A stretch of 64,000 nt of DNA, taken from NCBI GenBank assembly GCA_026874595.1, contig CM049317.1, positions 24,324,401 through 24,388,400 of the forward strand. Reading direction: 5' to 3'. How positions within the stretch are numbered: position 1 is the stretch's first letter; every line of letters starts with the position of its first letter. Source of the stretch: Sipunculus nudus. Taxonomy: Eukaryota; Annelida; Sipuncula; Golfingiida; Sipunculidae. Shown in pieces: positions 35,625-46,934 of the stretch. Made by a program: the position numbers and the translations under genes. The notes beneath the pieces are model-generated. The model had not been told where the DNA came from. It saw nothing but the letters and a program-made list of their open reading frames with translations, and made no database searches.

Positions 35625-36455
35625 TTTTACAGGTGCCCTTTTGTATTTTGTGACACGGGCGAAACTCGTGTTGTAGCGGCTTCGCCTGGCCGCGTGTTGC
35701 ACTCTCAGTTTAATCCGTACTGGTTGAACTCTCGTTGTCATGCTAGCTTCGGGCTTTCTCGCCTAGCCGAGTCGGGCAGGCTGACGTGTGAACCCTGATA
35801 TGTAAAGACACGGCATTCGTTTTTGGATGTTTCCTGTAACGCGTGTGTACTGTGTATTATGTAAGATTCTTTATGATGCTCGAGAAATAGAAGGTTCTCA
35901 CCTTGGGGTGAGAAGTTATAAATAGGGGGCTGTGTTTTAAAGCCGGGAGAGAGGTAAGAGAATATTCCAGCGGACACAAACATGTGAAAGTCAGTTTGTG
36001 GGACCTATTCCGATAAGTGCGTCAATTTTTAGATTTTCTTCAGATTTTCTTCTGGATTTGTGACGAATCTTATTTGGTCTTCAGTTTTTCGGAATTGTTA
36101 CAAGAGCTTTACATTTGACTGTTATTCTCCGAGAGAATTTGTGTGAACTGTTCGTCTGGCTTATACATTTTAAAGGACTTATCGCTGTGACAGTGGTGGT
36201 TTCCAGGTATTGTGCACTGTGTTTATTTTACTGTGTGATTATATTGATTTGTTGTTATACTGCTGTTATACTGTGTAATTGTATTGATTTAGTGTATTGT
36301 AATGTTATAGTTATTTGATAACAAAAAAATTGACTTCTTTATTCATTCTCTTAGACGTTTCACGCTGCCTAGTGTTACAGGATCTGATTTTTTTTTTATC
36401 TCCTTGACAAAATTTATGTTCATCACGTGATCTGTTGATATTAGGTTCCGTAACA
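35625..36455 (+). mobile_element. Solo LTR, family A, copy 3, with perfect 4-bp target duplication
   Basis: It runs in the opposite orientation to the other copies. The left end is TTTTACAGGTG (TGTTACAG in the family), the right end GGTTCCGTAACA, and AAGT flanks both sides (35621-35624 and 36456-36459). The TATAAAT box is at 35917-35923 with a G-rich stretch after it. About 25 bp containing the AATAAA of the other copies are missing near 36305, so this copy has lost the family's polyadenylation signal. ORFs inside are not genes. Confidence 0.9.
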
Positions 36456-36459
36456 AAGT

Positions 36460-37196
36460 ATAGAAATCAACATACCTGTACACTCATAAAAAGTCGAATG
36501 GTCCCTGTGTAAACATTGGAAAACCCTCGCATTGGAAGTGGAGTCATGCATGTGGTCTTTGCATGCGGGATTTATCCAAAATCCAAGATGGCAACCGAGA
36601 TGACCACCGGATTAAAATATAGCAATACATTCGGTTATATTTGTCCTAGAATGTTTTCCATTTGCACTATCCCTATGTTTTAGGCGTCGATAAATTCATT
36701 TTTAAGGGTTTAAAGTCTGTAATGAAAAACGACTCTGATATTCAATCCTGGTTTGTTTACATTTGCCTTAAGTTATTAGCATAATGGACACAAAATTTAT
36801 TTGTTGAGTTCCGCAAAGTAGTCTAATACATTGTGATTGTAGAAAAAAGAAAATGTCATTTACTGGCTTGGTTTGTCTGTTTATCACGCATTTAGATACA
36901 GTTTTTATTGCAATATATCTTCCTTTTAATTTCCCTTCATTTGCATGCTAACAAATGTCATTGCTTTGAAGAAGTGAAAGGTGCAGGAAAAATAGCTGTC
37001 AAAATCTGAAATAAAATTAGGATTGAACTTGATATATCGTAAACACTAATCATTAGAATATTTGAAACCTACATACATGTATTTAGATTTTACGATCAGC
37101 ATTCATGTAAACCTCTGCAAGTGAAATTGGGAAATATCAAACGCATCAATCCAACTGTGCTGACATTTAACATATATATTAATTTAACGCATTTAG
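36460..37196. other. Non-coding stretch between LTRs A3 and A4
   Basis: No gene. At 36587-36610 CCAAGATGGCAACCGAGATG resembles the AAGATGGC doublets of the foldback element at 44 kb, but the surrounding sequence does not match. Confidence 0.4.
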
Positions 37197-37599
37197 AAAA
37201 TACTAATCCCAAAGGCAAACTGAAGACAATCCGTATATAAAGTCTGTTTAAAATTCGTTGAAGATCTGTAATTTCTGCAATTATCGGAAAGGTCCCAAAA
37301 ATCACTGATGGGAGGGTCGCACTGTTTCGTGTCCGCTGGTATTTTTCTCTCCCCTGGCTTTAAACACAGCCCCTATTTATATTTTTTTTTCACCCGAAGC
37401 CCAGAAACTTCCGTGCTGGAACCCTCTAGACTACACAATAATACACGCGCATGAACAGACCCGACATTTCTAGACTACACCGAGTAATGTGTTTACACAA
37501 GCCGCAGCGAACAGGGTCTGAGCTTAACACGAATCAGAATGCCTAGCACATGCTAAGTTATGTAATATCCCGCGCATAATAAAACAGATACCTGTAACA
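37197..37599 (-). mobile_element. Partial LTR, family A, copy 4
   Basis: CCAAAGGCAAACTGAAGAC to CTGTAACA matches the U3/R half of the family, including TATAAAT at 37375-37381. The other half, with the AATAAA region and TGTTACGG end, is absent, so this is a truncated copy. Confidence 0.8.
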
Positions 37600-38689
37600 T
37601 TCATGCATGACAAGATACGCGCTTATGTAGAAGCTCAAAACTGTTTGCTGTATAGATTCTAAGCTTTTTTTGCGTTGAAGTGATGGCTTTCAGACTGTAT
37701 GAAAACTTGGCTTGAAATCAGAGCAACACACATAGGAGGTGCGCAACATGTTATACATCCGTATGTTGCCTTTGTACTATGGTGATGAATCAATGATATA
37801 CTCAACACTCCTGTAGATACCTTTCGCAGATTATTAATATAGTGATGTGGTGACGATGCAAACTTTAGACTTTGTGCTCGTTTGAAAGAAACTACACATG
37901 TATCAGTAAAGTATCACTGCCTTTGCTGTGATGCTATTTTGTGATATAATGACATTATGCACATTTGTAGACCCATATAGTACATGCATATATTGTTAGA
38001 AATATTCACCACATGTATGAGTCGGTGCTGCAAGGTTCAGGCTAGCTTATGTTTCATGGATGGATGCAAAGAAAATGGTACAGCAAGGCGGGAGTTAAAA
38101 AGTAGAAATCACAAACAAGGTTGAAAAATATAATGCACCCTCAGGGTTCAGACATACATTCCATCTTCATCAACTTGATTACCTAAAATTCAGTACCATG
38201 TTTGAGTTTTTATCGACTTATTTGGTGAATGTAACTTTTCTGTGCTTTCAGATTTGGAGCTCTGGCAACCTTTCCCTTTATGTCAAGGATGCTTGAGAAA
38301 CTTGTATTTCATACACCGGCTTCATTAAGTGAACATACATCAATGAGAATAGAATACTTCTGAATATTATTACTGAACAGAACATTTTATTAAATTATTT
38401 TTTGGCAATATTACCAGTATATTTTTAAAACCCGTGCCTGAAAAAAAAATTCTTTTAGATTTGGCAGGACAACAGCGTTTTTCTTCTGGTAAAACACCAA
38501 CAATTCCAACTTACTAACTGTCGGTTCTTTTTATCTTATGTGCAAGCTTCATTGCGATCTACAATTTTGCATCCTGTGCACTTGAAGATAATTTTTTTTT
38601 CAATTAATTAGGCATATATTTCTTACTTCTAATGGTGAATTCCGCTCTGGCCCATATCTGAACATATAGAGTATGGTCAGGAAAATTAT
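37600..38689. other. Non-coding stretch without recognised features
   Basis: AT-rich DNA; no supported gene, RNA or repeat. Confidence 0.4.
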
Positions 38690-38818
38690 TATGCCAAGTT
38701 TCATTCTTCTTTCACCTTTTGTACAATTCTTCTCAATTGGGAATTTTACCAACTTTGTGATCAAACCAGCTAATGAGTAAATGGAGCTGTTTGGAACCTA
38801 AAAAATTGAATTTCTCAG

Positions 38819-38884
<66 letters not shown>

Positions 38885-39090
38885 GTACTTGCAGTGCTTT
38901 CTCGGGACATTATAACTCAAGTTATTGATATTTTCTAATCTGGCGGCCAAATTTACTTTCAGCTTGGCACTATACCTGAAATTCACCAATAATCTCTAAA
39001 GAATACTTTTTCCAACTTTCATTCTTCTTTTATTTTTGCACAATTCCTCCAAATATGGGAGATTAACCAATGGACTATTCCTGTTGAGGG
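38690..39090. repeat. Diverged direct repeat around a (TA)n array
   Basis: At 38692-38757 there is AAGTTTCATTCTTCTTTCACC with ACAATTCTTCTCAATTGGG. At about 39010-39072 there is AACTTTCATTCTTCTTTTAT with ACAATTCCTCCAAATATGGG. They lie about 318 bp apart in the same orientation on either side of the (TA)n array. Confidence 0.6.
38823..38880. repeat. (TA)n microsatellite
   Basis: A pure 58-base array. Confidence 0.95.
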
Positions 39091-39695
39091 ATGTATTGGG
39101 ATTAATGGGATTAGAGAGGACCCGTGCCCACGAATACGCTCTGCGGTCCGTGCGCTCAAAACGCAGGAAAATCCCCAAGGCGGCTACTGTAAAAAGGTGA
39201 CAGGCATGGAGGACCTTGAAGCACCAAAGAAATAGTGGCAACTATTTTGGGAATATTAAATCTATTTATTATGCAGCTTAATAGGGCATAATCCCTCAAA
39301 CTAAAACAAACTTGTCCTAGAAGAGCGCGCCGCCGATACGTGTGCAGAATTTCGAAGGGCAAATCAGAACGGAAGCAGATAAACCTTTCTCTAGAAAAAA
39401 AAACCAACTGCGTATTAATTATATATATTTTTACAATTGGTCATGAATGCCACGTTTCCGACTTAATCAGTGGGCTCAGGTGGCATCTCAAAATCCGTGC
39501 AATTAACAGTCACAGTATTCCAGTTTTACAGAACCCACGCAAATCATGGATGTCAGAGAACCATGGAAACAGACCTTAGACGTGCCACCTGTCAGTGATC
39601 AGGTTTCTTGTCCTGTTTCGTCATGTTAGTACCTATTACACCGTCAGTCGTTAACCTTCTGTAACATAAGCTTTGTTTTGTGATAAACCTAACCC
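39091..39695. other. Stretch with a weak coding-like plus-strand segment
   Basis: At 39088-39198 the plus strand reads GLMGLERTRAHEYALRSVRS and KRRKIPKAATVKR before a stop, basic and open, CpG-containing, but unrecognised. Overlapping minus ORFs at 38996-39407 are open too. Nothing decides between a relic and chance. Confidence 0.25.
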
Positions 39696-39760
39696 GGTGT
39701 AAAGAATTCGGATTACCCCCATTTTTGGTCCCCCCGGGTAATCTGAATTCGATTTCAGAT

Positions 39761-40080
39761 TACCCCCGGGGTCGTCTGAAGCACCGCTCAGATTAAATGA
39801 TACATTCGAAAGCTTTAAAATCCGTATATATTATTCAAGATCAGGTGCAAAGTACGATATTGAAAAGCTTAAATAAATATAGGAAAAATAAAATTGTTGC
39901 AATTGGTTTCTATGATTTTATACCCCCGGGGTCGTCTGAAGCACCGCTCAGGTTAAATGATACATTTGAAAGCTTTAAAATCCGTATATATTATTCAAAA
40001 TCAGGTGCAAAGTACGATATTGAAAAGCTTAAATAAATATAGGAAAAATAAAATTGTTGCAATTGGTTTCTAGGATTTTA
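39761..40080 (+). repeat. Recent 160-bp tandem duplication (2 copies)
   Basis: 39761-39920 and 39921-40080 are the same length and differ at only about four positions (for example GATTAAA/GGTTAAA and ATTCGAA/ATTTGAA). Each unit begins TACCCCCGGGGTCGTCTGAA. The near identity points to a recent event. The 79-codon ORF crossing it simply reads through the duplication. Confidence 0.97.
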
Positions 40081-40235
40081 TTTGTATTGACTCTTACACT
40101 GTCACCAAAGGGCATCTTATATTACATACAAACATGAGATATACAAAAAGTCAACCTAATCTGAAACATCCAGAACATAAACATTATATAAATTTAAGTA
40201 AATAAGCATAATGAAACAACTTTTATTAAGGTACC

Positions 40236-40249
40236 TATATATATATATA

Positions 40250-40297
<48 letters not shown>
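40236..40297. repeat. (TA)n microsatellite inside family H copy 4
   Basis: A 62-base array with a single C interruption at 40251. Confidence 0.95.
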
Positions 40298-40298
<1 letters not shown>

Positions 40299-40734
40299 CC
40301 TCCGGGGTTCCATTTCAGATTACCTCGCCCCCAGTGATCTGCAGAGGGGGTTATCTGAAATGACTACACCAGAGAAAAGCTTGAAACTAATAAAAAAAAT
40401 GATAATGGGGGATTTGGTTTAAACAATATTTTTATTGCAAAACAAAGCAATGAGGATTGGAAAACAGGGCACAGCCCTATATCAATTCCTCTCCTCCATC
40501 AATATGTTATTAAATAATCCTCTGTATGAAACACATTTACATTGTTACATTATGCTGTTGATACATGGATTACGTAATATGGCATACAACTGACATAAAT
40601 ATGTTAATCTATATTTACACCTGAGCAATACAAGCAAAGACTAAACAAGATAAAATAAATTATTTACAATTGGAGAACAATACCTTATATAATTTATATA
40701 ATTTACTAACCTCTAATATTTCCCAAATTCAAAT

Positions 40735-41040
40735 TTACTTAAAACGTTTAGTTGCCACTATAAACCGCTGTATATTATCAAAAAGTTCACAATTCTCTGT
40801 TACAGACAGATTATTGCTTCCATGTAGTAAGATATATTCACTTCTGTACTGCATTGATACCTTCGTAAAGAGTTCTTCTCTCATATTCACATAAAGGGGG
40901 CAATACAAAAAATAGTGCTCAGGGGTCTCTACCGCGAGACCACAAGAGCAAAGCGGATTTTCTAAACAATGGTTTTTAAATAAATGCCCATTCAGGGAGC
41001 TGTGACCAAGACGCATTGGGGGATTTAAAGAGAGTCTTTT
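40735..41040 (-). pseudogene. C-terminal fragment of a non-LTR retrotransposon ORF2
   Basis: The minus strand encodes RKRLSLNPPMRLGHSSLNGH, then HCLENPLCSCGLAVETPEHY, then FLYCPLYVNMREEL and a short tail ending in a stop. The CxC...HxxxxC arrangement after an RLGHSSLN-type motif is characteristic of the region downstream of the reverse transcriptase in Jockey/I-like LINEs, as I recall from invertebrate genomes. An in-frame stop at the upstream end and the missing RT domain show 5' truncation, the usual fate of LINE copies. Downstream DNA to about 40430 may be its 3' UTR. Not functional. Confidence 0.8.
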
Positions 41041-41287
41041 ACGTCAGACAGCAACTGTTGTGTCGACGGTTTAATAATTGATTGCTAAAAGTAAAATGTC
41101 ATTGGAATGTTAATTAAAATGTTGCATATCTCACCTACGTTCTTTTGTTTATAACAAAGAGCTAAAGACAATTTACCGACAGACGACAATTCGAGTGGTA
41201 GAACTGAAAAAAAAATAGTCGATGTAGAATTTTGGGAAAAATTACCATGAAATTATTATTTGAACTATTGAGAAACTGATTTAGGAT

Positions 41288-41298
41288 AATAATGATAC

Positions 41299-41340
<42 letters not shown>

Positions 41341-41378
41341 GATTTTTATTATTGTTATTATCATTATAAGTATTGTTT

Positions 41379-41418
<40 letters not shown>

Positions 41419-41485
41419 TAATAATAATATTATAATTATTATTATTATTTTTATTATTATTATTATAATCAAATTATTATTATTT
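41288..41485. repeat. (TTA)n/(ATT)n trinucleotide arrays
   Basis: ATT runs at about 41299-41340 and 41435-41463 flank an AAT-type run at 41381-41430, giving an inverted arrangement. ORFs here are poly-Ile/Leu artefacts. Confidence 0.95.
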
Positions 41486-41509
41486 TAATATTGCCAAAAA
41501 AAGAATCTA

Positions 41510-41512
<3 letters not shown>

Positions 41513-41567
<55 letters not shown>
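41513..41567. repeat. (TA)n microsatellite
   Basis: A pure 55-base array. Confidence 0.95.
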
Positions 41568-41573
<6 letters not shown>

Positions 41574-42439
41574 GTAAATTAATTAGCATTCGGTTTCAGG
41601 CGGGGTTTAAACTATTTGTCAGATAGTAACATAAATGTAAACACACGTTCAACAGACGAAAGGGGCGACGTATGAAGGATAAAAGTTTAATTAGAAAGAC
41701 ATTAATATCATTCATTTTCACAAGGATAAAGGAGTACGGATTCATTTGGTGTTTACAAAAAACATGATTAACAATAGATCATGTTGTGGGTTATGGGCAA
41801 TTGGATCCCAATAGACAAAACCATGAAATAACCAAATGGCCAAAACTAAAGAAATCGGCAAAATATAGAAGATTGATTAGTAACATCAAATGGCGTGTAA
41901 TTAACAGTGATCTCGCCGTCTAATTTGCAGACTCTGCGTGAACCTTGTAAGTAGTTACACCTGTAGATAATTAGTTTTCTTTGACTATTGATATTCTACA
42001 TTGTTTATCTCGGTTGTTATTGTGCATTCTGCAGAAGACCTTCCTAGCAACGCCATTTGTTTTGTAAAATCATTTATCCAAAACAGCTGCTGAAACCTAA
42101 TGAGACAGCGATTGAAGGTTATCTGTGACGTCGTATTCTGATTGATATTTCCAGGAGCGTCATTATTGGGAGGGGGGGATGTATCCCCCCTATTTTTTGG
42201 CAAGGAGGATGGTCAATGTAATCATCCTTTCAATTTTCAGGGGAAAAAATATATATATATATACTATGAAACGGTATATCTAAACCTGGTTTGGATTTAC
42301 TTACAGAGGAAAATTAATTCCTTATTTTTTAAAACCTTATACTAATTGTAATATATAGTTGAAATGTGATTTAAGTACATATATTTGAATTGTGTCATAC
42401 AGACGCTGATATATTTGAAATATGTCATACAGACGCTAG

Positions 42440-42442
<3 letters not shown>
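41568..42442. other. Non-coding stretch with a G/C hairpin
   Basis: No gene. A perfect hairpin GGGGGAT-GT-ATCCCCC lies at 42174-42189. A short duplication of TGTCATACAGACGCT occurs at about 42393 and 42423, just before a (TA)n array. Confidence 0.4.

Positions 42443-42506
<64 letters not shown>
42443..42506. repeat. (TA)n microsatellite
   Basis: A pure 64-base array. Confidence 0.95.
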
Positions 42507-42509
<3 letters not shown>

Positions 42510-43446
42510 CAAGTTGTACCTGCCAAGTTATATATATATACAGTTAAAACAACACGAACGTCAGATCATGATTCATAGAGACAATGATTAAATAAATGAG
42601 TTAATAAATGTCTTCATTATAGATAATAAAAGAATGCAGAACTAACCTGGTGACCCCGGAGGTGAGAAAAATCAATGGAATTTATATACAGTTATATCAT
42701 AGATTTTTCTTATTCAAATAATTGTTGCTACTTTCTGGAAAAATGAATAAGGAAAGAAAAATTAACGGCCAAGTTGCCCAGTTTGAACATGCACAGATGG
42801 TGTCGAATAAAGAAGGGTCACCGGAAATTTTAAATAATTCATTTAGGATTATGATTTAAAATATGGAGGAGCTAAATTGTATGTAAAGCTAAATGCATAT
42901 ATGTGAGTATATTATGACGACATGTTGTTCCTCGACCGATGCAGTCGATCATTATATATCTCTTGTGAATATATATATTTTGACCAAAAATCTATTAACC
43001 ACTATTTCCACCCATTGATACATGTCTTTATTATTATTACCTATTTTCAATAATGAATTGCAATATGCAAATTATCAAATATGTACAAAAAAACTTTCTC
43101 ATTTAACAGCGAGAATTACATCTCAAACTAGGAAAAGTTTGGCAGTGACGATTATACAATTGCTCCGGGGTTAAGCCTTTGTGTCTGGGACCGTCAGTGT
43201 AAATCAGCGTTAATTCTGTTAGCTGCTGGTATAATCACCCCGAAGAGAGACCCTGGGTCAAGATGCCTGAGAGCATGATGCCAAAACTGTTATTAGATGA
43301 CAAAGCCGGAGGTGAGGTCACGATGTGTCTGATTACGTAGACGAAAAGCTATTAAACAATTTGTACTCAATAGTGAGTTAACTGCAATTTAAATTTACCA
43401 ACACGTATTTCGTTACCCCTGCTAAGTATTAGCATAAGCATATTCG
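42507..43446. other. Non-coding stretch
   Basis: No gene recognised. Between 43180 and 43330 GC content rises and CCGGAG/GTGAGG at about 43305-43316 resembles a splice donor, with a 26-codon open frame before it; there is no further support. Confidence 0.3.
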
Positions 43447-43690
43447 CCTCCGCTTGGAGGGTATGCGTTCATTCCCGTTCGTGTGGGTGCATGTGTGTGT
43501 TTGTGTGTGTCTTTGTTTAACAAATAACTCACGCAGTCAGGAATGGAATCTCATGAAATTTTCAGTGCATTTCGGAAATCGGCCAATAAAGATTTTTATT
43601 TTGATCAGAAGGATTAGATTATGGTGTGCATCCAGTAACCTTGATTCTGGAACGTCATTAAGGAATATTCACAAATGTGCATTAATATAT
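43447..43690 (+). mobile_element. Family K (CCTCCGCC) short element, copy 4
   Basis: CGCCTCCGCTTGGAGGGTAT at the start is followed by GCGTTCATTCCCGTTCGTG, a TG-rich run, GAATCTCATGAAATTTTCAG, CGGCCAATAAAGA and TGGTGTGCATCCAG. The order matches the reverse complement of copy 1 and my memory of this widespread repeat. The 174-codon ORF starting at 43454 begins inside this repeat and is not considered a gene. Confidence 0.75.
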
Positions 43691-43965
43691 GCACGAATGA
43701 AACTGGGAGTATTGGCCAATATAAGTGAGTGCACAGAAGGTTCCGCCTCATCAGTGTGGTTCGGCCACCTGTTCAGGTCAAGCTCGAGCGCCAAGCACCT
43801 CGAAGTATGGCCAGTGTATTCGCATAGTGTTTTTGAAACGTGTGTTCCCATATCTGAGGCATATGTATCCGTTGGGATGCACAATTCAAGTTATTTATAT
43901 TTGACAACATATTTGATAATAAAACCGCTAAATGCGCATTGCAAAGCATTACACGAGGAAGAAAA

Positions 43966-44165
43966 TAGCACAATATAATATAAAATAACGTCCTGAACTT
44001 TTAAAATTATGATATGCATAACCACATGCAAACAGATATGTTTTCAACTTTGATTTGAAGCATTGGAGCGAATTAGCATCTCTGCTACTGGTTGCTATGA
44101 AAGATTTCGTGACTTAGGATGGACGACAACAACACTGGAAATGGATCTGAGAGTATGACCGGGCC
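43966..44165 (+). repeat. Direct repeat flanking the foldback element, left copy
   Basis: TAGCACAATATAATATAAAA through GATCTGAGAGTATGACCGGG aligns with 49574-49772 in the same orientation. Shared landmarks: AACGTCCTGAAC, CAGATATGTTTTCA and TTAGCATCTCTGCTACTGG. The copy ends about 15 bp before the foldback element. Confidence 0.85.
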
Positions 44166-44299
44166 ACTGAATAGATATAGTCCTGGGGCTGAGGGGGTTC
44201 CTGTGTGCAATCATATGTCCCCTAAATTTGACTTCTGATCCAGGTAGGACACCCTTATGGGAGCAAAAAAAAATTGGGTAGACATCCTGGATCGTAGGC

Positions 44300-45580
44300 A
44301 GAAAGGGTGAAATTCAAGATGGCGTCCAAGATGGCCGCCGAACCATTGAAACATATATAACTCGAAAAGTAACTGATGTAGGGGAATGATTTTGGTGTCT
44401 TTGCCTATGTTTTCAGGGTCAAGGAATCTAATGAAACCATTTCCAAGACAATACCGTATTTGGTTTCGGTGATATTCAATATGGCTGCCAATATGGCCGC
44501 CGTACCATAAAATCATACATAACTTCAATAGTAATTGAAGTAAGGGAATGATTTTGGTGTCTTTGCCTATGTTTTCAAGGTCCAGGAATCTATTGAACCC
44601 ATTTCCAAGAAAATACCGTACTTGTTTACACTAGATTCTCTATGGCTGTCAATATGGCCGCCGTACCATAAAATCATACATAATTCAAAAAGTAATTGAG
44701 GTAAGGGAAGGATTTTGGTGGCTTTACATTTGCCTGAATATGGCTGCTAATATGGCCGCTGTACCATTGAATTGCAAATGACAAGCCAAGGAATCAAGGT
44801 ATGGGGTTGATTTTGGTGTTATCGTCTATGTTTTTAGGGCCCAGGAGTCTCTTTTAATTATTTTCAAGACTATACTGTTTCTGCTTAAGGGGATATTTAA
44901 TATGGCTTCAAAGAGAGCAACCACTGAACCATTGGATCATGTATGACAATCCAAGAAATTAAAGTAGGGGTTGATATATTAATGCCTTTACGTACTTATG
45001 TTTTCAGGGTCAAAGAATCTATTTAAACCTTTTTTTCAAGACAGTACTGGATTTGGTTATCGTGATTTTCAATATGGCTGCCATTACGGCCACTGTACCA
45101 TTGCACCATGTCTGACTATCCAAGAACTTAAGGTAGGGGATGATATTTCGATGTCTTGCCTATGTTTTAAGGGTTTAAGGATCTATTGAAACTATTTTAA
45201 AGAATATATCGTAAATTCAGCATGGTTACCATTATGGCTACCAATATAGCAGCTGCAAAATTGAATCATGAGTAAATCAGTAAATAATCGAGACAAGATT
45301 GATTTTGTTGTCTTTCGTTAAATTTTCAATGTGAAAAAAAAACAACCAAAATCATCATCAGGCCGGTATCTTTTCAGGCTAATGTGGAATTCAATATGGC
45401 TCCGGGTGGAATTCAATATGGCTCCGGCCATGTTATTGAATCATCAAAAATTCACCAACGAATGCAGCTTGGTGATTGATTTTGGAATCTACAAGGTCAA
45501 GGTATCTTTTGAAATAAAGTATTTGATAATGACGAAATTTAGTACGGCTGCCAATATGCCAGAGTGTCTTAACATTTCAC
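44300..45580 (+). repeat. Left arm tandem array of ~160-bp units
   Basis: About eight to nine units, each with a doublet such as CAATATGGCTGCCAATATGG followed by CCGCCGTACCAT, then GTAATTGAGGTAAGGGAATG, TTTTGGTGTCTTTGCC and TATGTTTTCAGGGTC. Doublets lie near 44310, 44481, 44640, 44738, 44900, 45072, 45233, 45395 and 45545. Units become more diverged towards the interior. Confidence 0.9.
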
Positions 45581-45779
45581 GTAACATACTTAGAACTCAA
45601 GCTCATACAAATAGTTGATTATAAGTTTTTGATGTAAAGAAATTGATGAAATCAATATATATCAACGGATAATACATATTTCTTTGCATGCAAGTTTCAT
45701 ATCTAATGGGTACCAAGTCCATCATGACTTATTCAGGTTTATTGTGTGCAACCTTCCACATTTCGATTTTACTTGGGTG

Positions 45780-46880
45780 CGTTTTACTAACTTGAAATTC
45801 GCAGAATATGAAGCAGGAAGTCTCTGCTTCCTGCATGACCATAAACACTTGAAAAACAAGTTTATGTCTTATAAAATGCTTTAAGGTACGGCCTTGATTA
45901 GAATTGTTTGTTGGTGGTAGATCATGAAGTGAAGTTCCTGTTCATGGACGCTACACTGTGTACCGCAAATGATCGACAGTTGTTATGATTTCCACGGGTT
46001 AGTACCTGAACAAGGTATTTTTCTGCATTGCACAGTCTTGTATATTCCCATTCATCCGTCTAAAATCTCTAAGAAAGGATATTGGAGACAATTGCTTTAT
46101 TGTCGTTGCTTTGGTACATTGGTCCAAATTTGTTAGTAACGCCATTTCAAGTCAAGACATAAATGTCTGGAAGAACATAAATATAAGCTGGCCGACTCTT
46201 CTGTCGGATCATGAATGGGAATATACCTCGTTTTTGTCTCCAGTTCTCCCTCTGACCCACAGTTCATTAAATCCACTTGACACAAACAGATGTGAAGAGC
46301 ACAATACAAGTACAATTATATCTGTTTTACCAGCTATGATAAGGATCTGTTTCAGCTCATTTCTTACCCGAAAAGAGGACAAAAGGAATGATTGGGACAT
46401 CCGCCTCTTCATGATCAGAGACTAATGCAGGATGGTGTGTGAGCGATCCATTTTCTGACCGACTGTGTCTTAAGGGAAATATTAAACAACCTGCACTATT
46501 CTAGTGTAAAAAAATTTCCACAGTTTTAATTTTATTATTTGATGATGGAGAGAAACTGTCCAGATCCCTTACTTGTTTGGTGTTCAGAGAAATATTGCTA
46601 ACAAGAACAGGAGTTTTCAATGTGCACCTTTGTCTTTCACAGATACCTTAATATAAGAGTAAAAAATGAAACCTATACGTTGTGCAATTTGACACATATC
46701 CGAGCACCAAGCCCAGGAACTGTTCAAATAGTAACCTAAAGGTGGTAACACTGATTTTTATTAATAATGTCATGACATCAACAACACAGCCTGTTGGTAT
46801 ATGCGATTGTTCCACTGGCAGAACATCTTTTGCTCTGGATTTGTCTCTAGTTCTGTCATTTTTCATGTTTGTTGTTCTTT
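45780..46880 (-). pseudogene. Decayed gene of an uncharacterised FEN/PIN-nuclease-like transposon family
   Basis: Reading the minus strand across frames gives a consistent series of motifs. In order: TFRLLFEQFLGLVLGYVSN (about 46690-46750), YSYIKVSVKDK (46629-46661), LVSDHEEADVPII (46387-46428), KTDIIVLVLCSSH (46290-46329), TRYIPIHDPTEESA (46190-46231), AEKYLVQVL (46000-46026), ITTVDHLRYTV (45954-45986) and TSLHDLPPT (45909-45935). I recall this order from multicopy uncharacterised proteins of bivalves, cnidarians and fish. The EEAD and TD..VL motifs resemble metal-binding acids of FEN1/PIN nucleases. Several frameshifts and stops make it non-functional. It lies centrally between the inverted arms, so it may be a gene of the element. 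Confidence 0.6.
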
Positions 46881-46934
46881 TAGCTCAGCAGACTGTACGT
46901 CATTTGCCTAGGCAAATAACCTTAAAAACAAGAA

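Larger units (their letters stand above)
39696..40370. mobile_element. Family H TIR element, copy 4
   Basis: The left end GGTGTAAAGAATTCGGATTA with CCCCC is matched in reverse complement by the right end (GGTGTAGTCATTTCAGATAA, then CCCCC). Inside lie a second pair of AGATTACCCCC motifs, a 160-bp tandem duplication and a (TA)n array. Non-coding, about 675 bp. The TIR resembles CAGTGTAAAG ends of the other H copies, suggesting a hAT-like non-autonomous element; no target duplication is visible. Confidence 0.7.

Noticed and set aside
41281-41472. Hydrophobic poly-Ile/Leu ORF that could look like a membrane protein
   Set aside because: Translation of ATT/TTA trinucleotide arrays.
42174-42189. 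G/C hairpin as a transcription terminator
   Set aside because: Bacterial-type terminators are not expected here; it more likely belongs to a repeat end.
43454-43978. 174-codon plus-strand ORF, the longest in the window
   Set aside because: It starts inside a family K repeat, reads a TG-rich run as CVCVCV and has no recognised motif or coding bias afterwards.
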